Shown here: positions 1 through 6,790 of the stretch, piece after piece
How positions within the stretch are numbered: position 1 is the first letter of the stretch
How the letters are laid out: every line of letters starts with the position of its first letter
Source: Larix sibirica
Taxonomy: Eukaryota; Streptophyta; Pinopsida; Pinales; Pinaceae
Assembly: GCA_004151065.3 (NCBI GenBank)
Contig: NWUY0300019677.1
Span: 36,684 to 49,121, forward strand
Direction: 5' to 3'
DNA: 12,438 nt
Position numbers and translations under genes: made by a program
Notes under the pieces: model-generated
What the model saw: only the letters and a program-made list of their open reading frames with translations
Databases searched by the model: none
Told to the model about the DNA's origin: nothing

Positions 1-42
1 AATTTGTATGCTTTGCTTCTCTACATAGGTTTAAAACTTACA
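1..42 (-). pseudogene. possible RNase H remainder of element 2 (left flank of element 1)
   Basis: This is the only sequence left of the truncated 3' LTR of element 1. Read on the minus strand in one frame it gives K-F-stop-T-Y-V-E-K-Q-S-I-Q-I. That loosely resembles the K-L-N-x-x-H-x-K-W-S-x-x-I stretch which normally follows the 'D-x-Q-A-L-x-Y-I-x-x-Q' motif of gypsy RNase H domains. That upstream motif lies at 5619-5669, on the other side of element 1. The identity is weak (about 4 of 13 positions) and the piece is very short, so this rests mainly on the nesting logic. Confidence 0.3.
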
Positions 43-227
43 CTAGGCAGAGGTGCAACCCACCTGGAATCCTTGAGGAGGTGTGTTGCTTTATGGGAGG
101 AGGTGCGCTTACTGGGAGATAAGGTGTGCCCCTATGGTAGTTCCCAACTCTTCATCATGAAGATGTGTGCCCTTGTCCTTTAGATGTGTGCCATCATCCT
201 TGGGAAGTGTGCTTGTCATACTACCCA
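43..227 (-). repeat. 3' LTR of element 1, truncated (U3 part only)
   Basis: These 185 bases align without gaps to 5434-5618. By hand count there are 25 differences, so identity is about 86.5%. In element orientation the LTR starts at 227 with TGGGTAGTATG and begins with TG as LTRs do. Homology stops abruptly at 42/43, while the 5' LTR continues for another 249 bases. The downstream end of U3, R and U5 and the outer target-site duplication are therefore missing here, probably by deletion. Many differences are C/T or G/A, including TG versus CG at two places. Confidence 0.9.
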
Positions 228-236
228 ATTCCTCCA
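228..236 (-). other. polypurine tract of element 1
   Basis: On the minus strand this reads TGGAGGAAT and lies directly before the TG that opens the 3' LTR. A short purine-rich run at this place primes plus-strand DNA synthesis in LTR retrotransposons. It overlaps the end of the pol reading frame, which is common in compact gypsy elements. The call rests on position and composition, and the tract is short. Confidence 0.65.
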
Positions 237-239
237 TGT

Positions 240-455
240 TTAAGCTTGGAAGTGTCCCTACTTCCTGAAGCAATTGGGGAAACTACTGAGACATAGTAGA
301 CTGAGAAAGCCATTTAGCCTGGGTGGGGATCTGTCCTTTGCGACCCACCAAGAATGAAATATGTTGTTGAGTGCGAATGGTGGTGGTGCATGTATCCAAC
401 ACTGTGTCCTGAAGGAGAGGAGGTTGGAACCAACTCGGAGGGGTGCGAGATAGTG
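240..455 (-). pseudogene. C-terminal chromodomain-like tail of element 1 integrase, broken
   Basis: A minus-strand frame ending at 283 reads Q-D-T-V-L-D-T followed by a block containing H-I-S-F-L-V-G-R-K-G and then A-K-W-L-S. This matches the chromodomain pattern at the end of chromoviral integrases: a leading 'I-L-D-x-R' segment, 'Y-x-V-x-W-K-G' (here W is R) and 'T/A-x-W-x'. After an in-frame TAG where a glutamine is usual, the frame continues F-P-Q-L-L-Q-E-V-G nearly to the polypurine tract. Chromodomains bind methylated histone H3 tails and steer integration into heterochromatin. The tail is degenerate and a profile search would be needed to fix the subclass. Confidence 0.6.
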
Positions 456-960
456 ACTTCTTCTTCCAAGAGGGGAGTCTCATATCGCTTGAGGCTATTT
501 AGTTTGATTACGTTGTGAATGCCTAGTTGTGGTGGAAAATATAGATGGTAAGTAGTGTCCCCCACTTACTGTAGGATGGTGTAGGGACCATAGTGGAGAG
601 GGATTGTGGTAACGCTGAGACTGAAAGTGTTGATGCTCCATGTGAAACTAGACTTTGTCACCAAGGGAAAAGGAGAGTGGTTTTTAGTGTACATCATGAT
701 GGGATTTATAACATTGTTGGGAAGCTTGAAGAGCCCCAGATACTTGGTCCTATTTACGAGCTAATGTTTGCAAGAAATATAAGGCAGAGGCTTTCTCTTT
801 TTGTTGTTGGGGAGTACCAGAAGGTTGGAGCTGGAGAGGTAACTCATAGGGAGAAACAAGTTGATAACCAAAGCAGGTCTCAAAGGGGGACAAACCAATA
901 GACACCTGAATATCTCGATTATAACTATGTTGGAAAATGTGGAGAGTGGCATCCCACTAT
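456..960 (-). pseudogene. C-terminal part of element 1 integrase with GPY/F module, broken
   Basis: In element orientation the region first shows an alpha-helical stretch (a reading with K-S-H-H-D-V-H-T-K near 690-720). It then shows Y-G-P-Y-T-I-L-Q at about 569-592, the GPY/F module of Ty3/gypsy integrases. A stop follows, then V-G-D-T-T-Y-H-L, and then the conserved 'P-P-Q-L-G-I-H-N-V' and 'L-N-S-L-K-R-Y' segments. At least two frame changes are needed between the catalytic core and the GPY module. The module helps DNA binding and multimerisation. Plus-strand open frames over the same bases show no protein resemblance. Confidence 0.8.
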
Positions 961-1605
961 TTAGACTTGGTGAATTGAATGCGGAGGGCATGGACCAAGC
1001 TGCGGTTGACAACTTATGTGTGTCCATCTGTCTGTGGATGGAAGGATGTGGAGTATTTAAGGTGAAAACCCAAGAGAGATTAGAGAGTTTTCCAAAATGT
1101 GTTGAGAAAAAGAGCATCAAAATAAGAGACAATGCTATATGGGAGACCAAAATGAGTCCACACATGAGTGAAAAAGAGATCGGCAGTTTGAGCTGCAGTG
1201 GTAGTCTTAGTGCATGGGACAAAAATGACAATCTTGGAGAAGTGCCACACTACCACCCAAATGGAATCATGGTGACGAACGTTCATGGGAAGGATGGTGA
1301 TAAAATCCATAGAAATAGATTCCCATGGTTGAGAGGGAATAGGTAAGGGTTGATACAAACCATACTTACGATTGGCTAGCTTATGTTGATTGCAGAGAGT
1401 ACAAGAATGAATGAATTGCTCAACATGGCGTTGTAAATCCAACCAGAAGAAGTGACACCATATGTTATGAGTAGTTTTGAGTGTGCTGAAATGGCCACCA
1501 TAGGATGTGGCGTGGGATTCACGAATCAAAACAAGATGATCATCTATACTAGGGACACAGAGCTTGTCTAGCTTATACAACCATCCATCCTAAATATGGT
1601 AGTCT
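961..1605 (-). pseudogene. integrase zinc-binding and catalytic core of element 1, inactivated
   Basis: Integrase inserts the retrotransposon cDNA into host DNA. An open frame of 166 codons (1080-1580) contains the HHCC zinc-binding region (H-A-T-S-Y-G-G-H-F, then C-T-L-C-N-Q-H-K) and the start of the RNase H-fold core at S-M-D-F-I, which carries the first catalytic Asp. The second catalytic site reads V-S-Y-F-D-A-L-F, where the family has S-D-x-D/G, so the Asp is Tyr. A frameshift near 1080 follows. In the new frame H-P-Q-T-D-G-H-T is followed at 1014-1016 by TAA exactly where the catalytic Glu belongs, then V-V-N-R-S-L. Two of the three DDE residues are therefore gone. Confidence 0.9.
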
Positions 1606-1740
1606 AGGAAAGGGGTCTAGTTAATGATAATAGGTTGTTGCAAGGTAGTCCAAATAACATTAAAGAAAGGATTAGAGGCATAAAGAGTCTCCCAATATTC
1701 ATAATAAACACAACAAACATATAATATTTGAAGTACTTGA
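1606..1740 (-). pseudogene. linker between RNase H and integrase of element 1
   Basis: The segment lies between the A-D-L-L-S-R-P-P motif that ends RNase H and the start of the integrase zinc-binding region. The minus-strand reading is low in conserved motifs (Y-Y-E-Y-W-E-T-L-Y and following), as is usual for this spacer in gypsy polyproteins. No separate gene is visible. Confidence 0.6.
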
Positions 1741-2110
1741 GGAGGGGGTCTACTGAGGAGATCAGCCATGCATTTGGTTTTCCCTTTCTTATATTTGATA
1801 ACTAAGTGGAAATGTTACAGATACACATCCCATTTCAAGTGGCATTGTTCTTGAAGCTTAAACTGTGAATTAATAAAAATCAGAGGATGATGATTTGTAT
1901 GAAGTATAGTCTCCTTACGCAAGATATAATGGTGCCATTGATTTAGTGCCTGGACCAAGCTGTAGAATTCCTTTTCATATTACTTTAATTCTTTTTGGCC
2001 TCCGCCAAGGTCTCAGAGTGATAGGAAATCGGATGTCATCCTTGTTTAAGAACTGTTCCAATCACATGTTGAGAGGTGTTGGTCTCAATTTCAAAGGGCT
2101 ACTGAAGATC
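1741..2110 (-). pseudogene. RNase H domain of element 1, inactivated
   Basis: RNase H removes the RNA strand during reverse transcription. On the minus strand the domain opens with F-E-I-E-T-N-T-S-Q-H, where the family has E/T-D-A-S and the first residue of the catalytic set is Asp. Here that codon (2078-2080) is AAC, Asn. Further motifs are V-L-K-Q-G, a stop, H-P-I-S-Y-H-S-E-T-L-A-E-A-K-K-N, and near the end K-Y-K-K-G-K-T-K and A-D-L-L-S-R-P-P (about 1741-1769). Several stops and at least two frame changes interrupt it. The order of motifs and distances fit the Ty3/gypsy RNase H. Confidence 0.88.
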
Positions 2111-3070
2111 TGACAAACACGGGACAGGTGCTGAGAAAAGGGCCCCTTTAAGGCATTGGAACTACTTCTATGCCATCGGAGTCCAAATGAAAGTAGCTTG
2201 ATTGGAAAAATGATGAAGGGGATTGGCTAGTTGAGAGAAATGAGTAATGAATTTTTTGTAAAAATTGATGCCATCAAGAGAGCTTTTAAGGGCTAGTGCT
2301 AACTAAGGAGTGGGCCATTGTCCTAAGGCCTGAAATTTGGAATCATCAAGACGGATGCCTTTGTGATCAATGATAAATCCCAAATAAGAGACAGATGTTT
2401 GGCCAAAGGAGGATTTTCATTCCTTGACCTGGAGGTGATTATTACATAGCAAGTGAAGTATTGTGCACACATGTTGTAAATGATCCTCCCAAGTCTTGCT
2501 AAATACTAGAATGTCATCCAAGTAAATGACCACAATGAGGCCCAACAAATTCCTGAATATATCATTAATGAGGCGTTGAGGGGTGGCAGAGGCGTTAGTG
2601 AGGCCAAAAGGCATCACCATCCTTTAATAGAGCCCAAATATAGTTTTAAATGTTGTTTTCCAGGTGCCTGTAGTAGCCATACAAACATGATGATATCATG
2701 TTGTGAGGTCCATCTTAATAAAATAGTGTGCCCCTTTGAGATGATCAAATAGATCTTCAATATGAGGGAGATGATAACAATTTTTTACAGTAATATTGTT
2801 GAGTGCCCGGTAATTAGTGACTAAACACCACTCGCCACTCTCCATTTTGGGATTAATGAAGGTGGGAGAGGCACAATTCCAACAAATTCTCAATGTTGGA
2901 TATGGCCATCATTGAGAAGTTGTTGGAGTCGACGTTCAATCTCTTTAGACTTACAGGGAGCCAAGCGGTAGGAGGGTGCATTAGGAAGAGTAGCACCAGG
3001 GATGAGGTTAATTGAGTGCTCAATAGGGTATTGAGGGGGAAGGCCGTCAGGAGGCAAGAACACATAAAAA
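2111..3070 (-). pseudogene. reverse transcriptase of element 1, broken by stops and frameshifts
   Basis: Reverse transcriptase copies the element RNA into cDNA. In order on the minus strand the sequence shows I-P-G-A-T and K-E-I-E-R-R-L-Q-Q-L-L (about 2910-3015), then after a frame change Y-R-A-L-N-N-I-T-V-K and K-M-D-L with the first catalytic Asp. Next come V-M-P-F-G-L-T-N-A and Y-L-D-D at 2513-2524, both active-site Asps kept, then D-I-L-V-F-S-K-T. The stretch from about 2893 to 2417 is one frame apart from stops at 2696-2698 (TGA) and 2624-2626 (TAA). The thumb/connection region follows (L-G-F-I-I-D-H-K-G, then N-F-Y-K-K-F-I). A working enzyme is not possible without readthrough and frame correction. 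Confidence 0.93.
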
Positions 3071-3610
3071 AATTCAATAGCAGAGTGTCCATATCAGGAG
3101 CAATGGGTTGTGGTGTCTAATCGGGTTTAAGAGGGCGCACGAAGCATGAGGATATTTATTTATTGAGGCTGACTTGTGGGACCACAGCTTAGCCGACAAT
3201 GAGACGAGGGGCTTTTAGTGAGGAGGAGGTAAGAACATAAGCCATACCATCCTGTTTGAGTTGATATTGATGGGTGTCGGCATGATAGATGACATCTCAT
3301 TGTTCCTGGTAGGGGATGCCCAAAAGAAGGTTTTCATAGTCCAAAGGAGATACATCATGCATGACATAATCATAGTATGGCCCGATAGCAAAGGTGACAA
3401 AACAATGCTGGGTGACCATGAGATGAAGGAAACCCTTGTGAACCCACCCTAATTGATAAGGAGATGTGTGAGGGGATGTGGTAAATTGTAAGCAGTGGAC
3501 CAGATCTTGAGCTACTAAGTTCTTCTGGCTGCTATTGTCAATGATGATGGTAGCGAGGGAGTGTTTGATTTGAAAATTGTGGGTGAAGAGTTGGGGAAGC
3601 TAAGGTAGCA
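3071..3610 (-). pseudogene. retropepsin-type protease region of element 1, broken
   Basis: The aspartic protease cuts the Gag-Pol polyprotein. A minus-strand reading gives I-I-I-D-N-S-S-Q-K-N-L-V near 3530. This matches the plant gypsy active-site pattern D-x-G-S-x-x-N-L-V, with the Asp kept but the Gly changed to Ser. S-P-Y-Q-L-G-W-V-H-K-G follows. After a frame change comes V-T-F-A-I-G-P-Y, H-D-V-S-P-L-D and L-L-L-G-I-P-Y-Q, the hydrophobic-hydrophobic-Gly motif that closes the retropepsin fold. Stops follow. The part nearest the RT (about 3071-3200) is a weakly conserved linker. Confidence 0.8.
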
Positions 3611-3626
3611 TTCAAATTATAATTCA

Positions 3627-4110
3627 TCACGACAAAGAATGGTTTGCAACTGTGGGATTACATAAAGGTATGGGATCAGAGGGAGGGGGTGCTGAAGAGG
3701 AAGACTCTAGAGTATCAACAAAAAGAGTCTTGACAGTAGACTGACTCCTTAAGACACGACAATCGATGGTGTTGTGAAAAGAAGACTTATGAAAGGTGCA
3801 CCATTTGGAAGATTTAGGGGAAGAGGGAGACTTATGAGAGGAGGTTGTAGAGGCTGATTGAGGACGAGATAGAGGGGATTTCATATGTGGGACCATTTTA
3901 CACTTAATGGCGAGAGCATGGGAGAAGGCCTTATCCAAATAAATATTGTCAAATAGATCCACTTCCCTATGTAAAAAAGGTAATAAACCAGAATTAAACT
4001 TTACTATAAGTACCTCTTCAGAGTCCTGGATCTGAAGCTGAATGCAAAGCTTGGTGAAGATTTTAATGTAGTGTTGCACATGTTATCCGGAATGATTGGC
4101 AGAGCTGCAA
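3627..4110 (-). pseudogene. C-terminal gag of element 1 with CHHC-type zinc knuckle
   Basis: Gag forms the virus-like particle and packages RNA. This 150-codon open frame has V-K-F-N-S-G-L-L-P-F-L and E-V-D-L-F-D (capsid C-terminal region), then a Ser/Pro/Lys-rich basic stretch (residues about 68-92). It ends with a zinc knuckle in which C94, H97, H102 and C107 have the spacing C-x2-H-x4-H-x4-C. The usual knuckle is CCHC; a His at the second place is known in several plant gypsy groups. The first Met is probably not a real start, because the upstream capsid reading joins this frame after a shift near 4080. Confidence 0.83.
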
Positions 4111-4569
4111 CCAATGAACCAGAAGGTTATGTCTATACTTAGGAGGATAAAATCTGTTGTGGAGTGCTTAAAAAAGGGCATCCTAACTGCATATTGGAGG
4201 AGTAGTAGAGGAGGGATATGCTTGCAAATCCACAATGAGGGTGCCTTCAATGATTTTTGTATCCTACCATGCATGTGCCACACCTTCCATTCAAAGGATA
4301 GCATTCTTAATCTTATATTATTCATAGATACCATGATGAGTGTTAAAATAGGTAGAGAGACTCCAGATCCAGGAGTCCACAATGTCACCATCAATCTGCC
4401 TAGAGAACTTAGGCATATGGAAACGAGCATCTAGTTGCATAGGAGAGGGAGTCTGTTGTTGAAACCCAATAAGCTCATGAAGAGCCAATGCCAACTTGTG
4501 GATAGGTGTTGAGTTGACAGAAGAAGCATCCTCCTCTGAATGCTCTTGGCGGGGAGGCATGATTTTCAT
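4111..4569 (-). pseudogene. N-terminal and capsid part of element 1 gag, broken
   Basis: The gag frame opens with two Met codons at 4567-4569 and 4558-4560; the second, followed by P-P-R-Q-E-H, looks like the likelier start. The frame reads through H-M-P-K-F-S, G-D-I-V-D-S-W and L-S-T-Y-F-N-T-H to a stop at 4318-4320, matching the first helices of retrotransposon gag. The capsid reading then goes on in other frames: E-G-V-A-H-A-W near 4280 and R-F-Y-P-P-K-Y-R-H-N-L-L near 4140, separated by stops. The opposite-strand open frame of 112 codons here (4096-4434) has no gag or other family motif. Confidence 0.82.
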
Positions 4570-5163
4570 ATAAAAGTACTTAGGCTACCCTGATCTGAAG
4601 GAAAAGACACTGTGTAGTAGTGATGAGGGGAAACACCCTAACACTCCACGAAAATATGAGATATGAAGAGACAATGATGGTACAAGGCTGAGCACACTGT
4701 GGAAAACCCTTCTGCACAAGAGATCTGAATACTAGCACCCCTTGTAGAAGACCACTGTAGGTCCCCCTTGAGAGTAGGGATGCTAGAGAGTAGGAGAATC
4801 CAAAACCATATATTCTCAGAAAACTAAATTGTTGAGAGGGGATGGAGTGACCCTAGCGCCCTTTGGATTTGCTGACTACTAAGGAGGGGAGGGGGTTTCC
4901 CTAGCGCCCTCTGGAATCTTACTGAGAGGAGGAGGGGTGGATCGAGCACTCCTCTTGAATCTTGTAGGGTTGATATGGGAGGGAGTTTCCCTAGTGCCTC
5001 TGTAGATAGGAGGGAGAGAGGAGAGTGATAGAAACCCTAACACATCCCTCATTGCAAAAAAGAGAAAAGGGGACAAACCCTAGCGCATCCTAAGAGAGGA
5101 GGTTGGATTTTCCTAGATCTAGTACTAACTCACTGATTATCTGAGAAGAAGCACCCTAGATTT
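4570..5163 (-). other. untranslated leader of element 1 with degenerate repeats
   Basis: This is the stretch between the PBS and the gag start, 594 bp with no convincing coding signal. It holds several copies of a purine-rich block followed by CCCTAGCGCC or a close variant (plus-strand cores at 4851-4860, 4899-4910, 4989-4999, 5078-5087). Looser CCCTAA-type relatives lie near 4630 and 5034. A 65-codon minus-strand open frame (4879-5076) lies across the repeats and is low-complexity, so I do not treat it as a gene. Leaders of gypsy elements commonly carry packaging signals, but none is proven here. Confidence 0.7.
4851..5087. repeat. dispersed leader repeat with CCCTAGCGCC core
   Basis: There are four recognisable copies, at 4851-4860 (CCCTAGCGCC), 4899-4910 (CCCTAGCGCCCT), 4989-4999 (CCCTAGTGCCT) and 5078-5087 (CCCTAGCGCA). 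The 15-20 bases before each core are rich in G and A (for example AGGAGGGGAGGGGG before copy 2). Copy starts are 48, 90 and 89 bases apart, which suggests a decayed tandem array of about 45-bp units with units lost to mutation. Confidence 0.65.
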
Positions 5164-5177
5164 GTACTCTGATACCA
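5164..5177 (-). other. primer-binding site of element 1 (tRNA-Met)
   Basis: On the minus strand the bases read TGGTATCAGAGTAC. The first eleven bases equal the common plant retrotransposon PBS TGGTATCAGAG, which pairs with the 3' end of initiator tRNA-Met. It lies 7 bases inside the inferred end of the 5' LTR (5185). This fixes the orientation of the element and the position of minus-strand cDNA priming. Confidence 0.92.
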
Positions 5178-5270
5178 TTTGATCTGCAACATTGCAGAGA
5201 TTAACCAAAGATCTGCATGAAATAGATAGAAATAACACAAAAGACTAAGAAGAGAAAAATGAACCATTCG

Positions 5271-5276
5271 TTTATT
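5271..5276 (-). promoter_or_regulatory. AATAAA polyadenylation signal in the 5' LTR of element 1
   Basis: The minus strand reads AATAAA about 20 bases after the TATA box. A signal here would lie at the U3/R boundary and would be used in the 3' LTR. The 3' LTR copy lacks this part because of its truncation. Confidence 0.45.
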
Positions 5277-5293
5277 TAGTAGAATAGGCATCC

Positions 5294-5304
5294 TTTATAT
5301 AAAA
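5294..5304 (-). promoter_or_regulatory. TATA box in the 5' LTR of element 1
   Basis: The minus strand reads TTTTATATAAA, a good match to the plant TATA box, at the place in the LTR where the U3 promoter should be. Transcription would start about 25-35 bases on, near 5260-5270. Function today is uncertain given the age of the copy. Confidence 0.6.
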
Positions 5305-5618
5305 TAGGTAGATCATATAATGGTTCTCATCAAAGTGAACCAATTCTAACTAATCGACAGCTAGAAAGGTACGAAACCCTAACTGCCAACTCAGTTGACC
5401 AAATCTTGGTCATTGATAAGCGTTCCCAGCATCCTAGGCAGAGGTGCACCCCACCTAGGCTCCTTGAGGATGTGAATTGCTTTTTGGGAGGAGGTGCACT
5501 GCTTGGGAGATGAGGTGCGCCCCTGTGGTAGCACCCAACTATTCATCATGAAGAGGTGTGCCCTTGTCCTTAAGATGCGTGCCATCATCCTTAGGAAGTG
5601 TGCCTATCATACTGCCCA

Positions 5619-6090
5619 CTGGTTGTCTATATATGAAAGTGCTTGATAATCAATGTAAAGGAAAAATTTCTCGGGTAGTAAGTAATGTCTCCACTTCTTT
5701 AATCCCTAAAAAAGATGGCATATAATTTCTAATCATATACAAAGTACTTCTTAACATCATTCAATGTGTCACTGGAAAAATAAATTGGCTTGCCCTCTTG
5801 GTTAAGCACCACTCCAATTGTAGTCCTAATGGCATAACAATATACTTGGATTGCTTTCCCAAATTCAAAAAAAAGACAACATTGGCCTCCCAATGACCTT
5901 CTTGTCTCAACAATCCAAATCCTTTTGTGTTGTTGTATTCCATTGGAATTCTCATTTTCTCATGCATGTTGTTAATGGTACACATCACCACTAAAATTCC
6001 TAATAAACTTTCAATAGAAGCTCGCTAAACCATGAAAGCTTCTGATCTCAAATGTACTTCTCATACTTGTTGACTCCACAATGGATCTTG
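5619..6090 (-). pseudogene. connection and RNase H region of element 2, interrupted by element 1
   Basis: On the minus strand the RNase H reading opens near 5850 with F-G-K-A-I-Q-V-Y-C-Y-A, where the family has C-D-A-S; the catalytic Asp is Tyr. It continues V-V-L-N-Q-E-G-K-P-I and, after stops and a frame change, F-L-Y-I-D-Y-Q-A-L-S-Y-I-D-N-Q. That last motif ends exactly at base 5619, next to the LTR of element 1. The domain should go on for about 60 residues more. The stretch 5860-6090 is the poorly conserved connection between RT and RNase H. Confidence 0.83.
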
Positions 6091-6790
6091 CTTTCTTCAA
6101 AGCCATCTTGAGATATTTCGAATAGACTAATTCTTCCTTTTAAAAAGAACATTTATGCATATTTATGAGCAACTTCTCATGCTTCAACCAATCTAGTACT
6201 TACCTCAAATGACTCATGTGCTCCTCTTTTGTCTTGTTGAAACTTAATGCCATATAAATAAACAACTCCAAATTTACCCAAATAAGGTTTGAACACTTCA
6301 TTCATTAGCCTCATAAAAGTATTTTCCACATTTGTTTACTCAAATGGCATTGCCAACAATTCATAAAATACTTCCTTTGTCTTGAATGTTGTCTTCCATT
6401 CATCTCCTTCACAGATTCAGACTTGGTGATATTTGTTTTTTAGATCAATCTTTGTGAAGTACCATGCTCCACTCAAACAATGCATTAAATTATATATTCT
6501 TGGTAATGAAAATTGATACTCGATGGTAACCCTATTGACGACCCTTGAATCAATGCACATTTTTCATTCTCCTCCTTTTGTGGTGCCAGTAAAACAAAAA
6601 CTACACATTGCATCAAGATCTCTTTTTTCAGTGTTTAGTCCAATAACTCCTAAAATTTCCTATTGATCTCCTCACTTTTTAGTTGGAATCAATTTGTTTG
6701 GAGTTTTGTTAGGTAAACTTGAACCTACAATAAAATAAATCCGTTGGGAAATGCTCCTCACAAGTTGAAATCCCTCTATTAGTTCATAAA
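6091..6790 (-). pseudogene. reverse transcriptase of element 2, catalytic site destroyed
   Basis: Near 6720 the minus strand shows G-S-S-L-P-N, as at the start of gypsy RT domains, then after stops M-C-I-D-S-R-V-V-N-R-V-T-I. A long single-frame stretch follows: W-Y-F-T-K-I-D-L (catalytic Asp kept, 6441-6452), a stop, W-K-T-T-F-K-T-K, M-P-F-E, a stop, R-L-M-N-E-V-F, and G-V-V-Y-L-Y-G-I. The last motif (6249-6260) stands where Y-L-D-D-I is required, and both Asps are replaced (Tyr and Gly). The enzyme is dead even apart from the stops. Confidence 0.88.

Larger units (their letters stand above)
43..5618 (-). mobile_element. Element 1: degenerate Ty3/gypsy LTR retrotransposon, chromovirus-like
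   Basis: The element has LTR sequence at both ends, a PBS inside the 5' LTR and a purine tract inside the 3' LTR. Between them lie gag, protease, RT, RNase H and integrase in the Ty3/gypsy order (integrase last), all on the minus strand. A chromodomain-like tail after the integrase GPY module suggests a chromovirus. Total span is 5,576 bp with 4,957 bp internal to the LTR edges, compact but normal for plant gypsy elements once the 3' LTR truncation is allowed for. Gag and pol are broken by many stops and frameshifts, so the copy cannot act on its own. It sits inside element 2. Confidence 0.93.
5185..5618 (-). repeat. 5' LTR of element 1 (434 bp)
   Basis: In element orientation it begins at 5618 with TGGGCAGTATG and ends ...TTGCA at 5185, giving the TG...CA ends of an LTR. 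The outer 185 bp pair with the 3' LTR at 43-227. A TATA box lies about 315 bp in and an AATAAA signal about 20 bp after it, so U3 is about 340 bp and R plus U5 about 90 bp. The outer edge abuts the RNase H reading of element 2 with no gap. The inner edge is inferred from the PBS and the CA rule, since the 3' LTR lacks this part. Confidence 0.87.

Noticed and set aside
593-1346. Plus-strand open frames of 102 and 161 codons
   Set aside because: They lie opposite the integrase of element 1, which has clear motifs on the minus strand. The plus-strand proteins show no known motif and appear as shadows.
4096-4434. Plus-strand open frame of 112 codons
   Set aside because: It overlaps the capsid region of element 1 gag on the other strand and has no family resemblance.
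4879-5076. Minus-strand open frame of 65 codons in the leader
   Set aside because: It is Ser/Pro/Arg-rich low-complexity sequence created by the leader repeats, without a known domain.
4850-5376. CCCTAA-like words suggesting interstitial telomere repeats
   Set aside because: The words are isolated, irregularly spaced and part of longer leader repeat units or the LTR. No run of the plant telomere unit is present.
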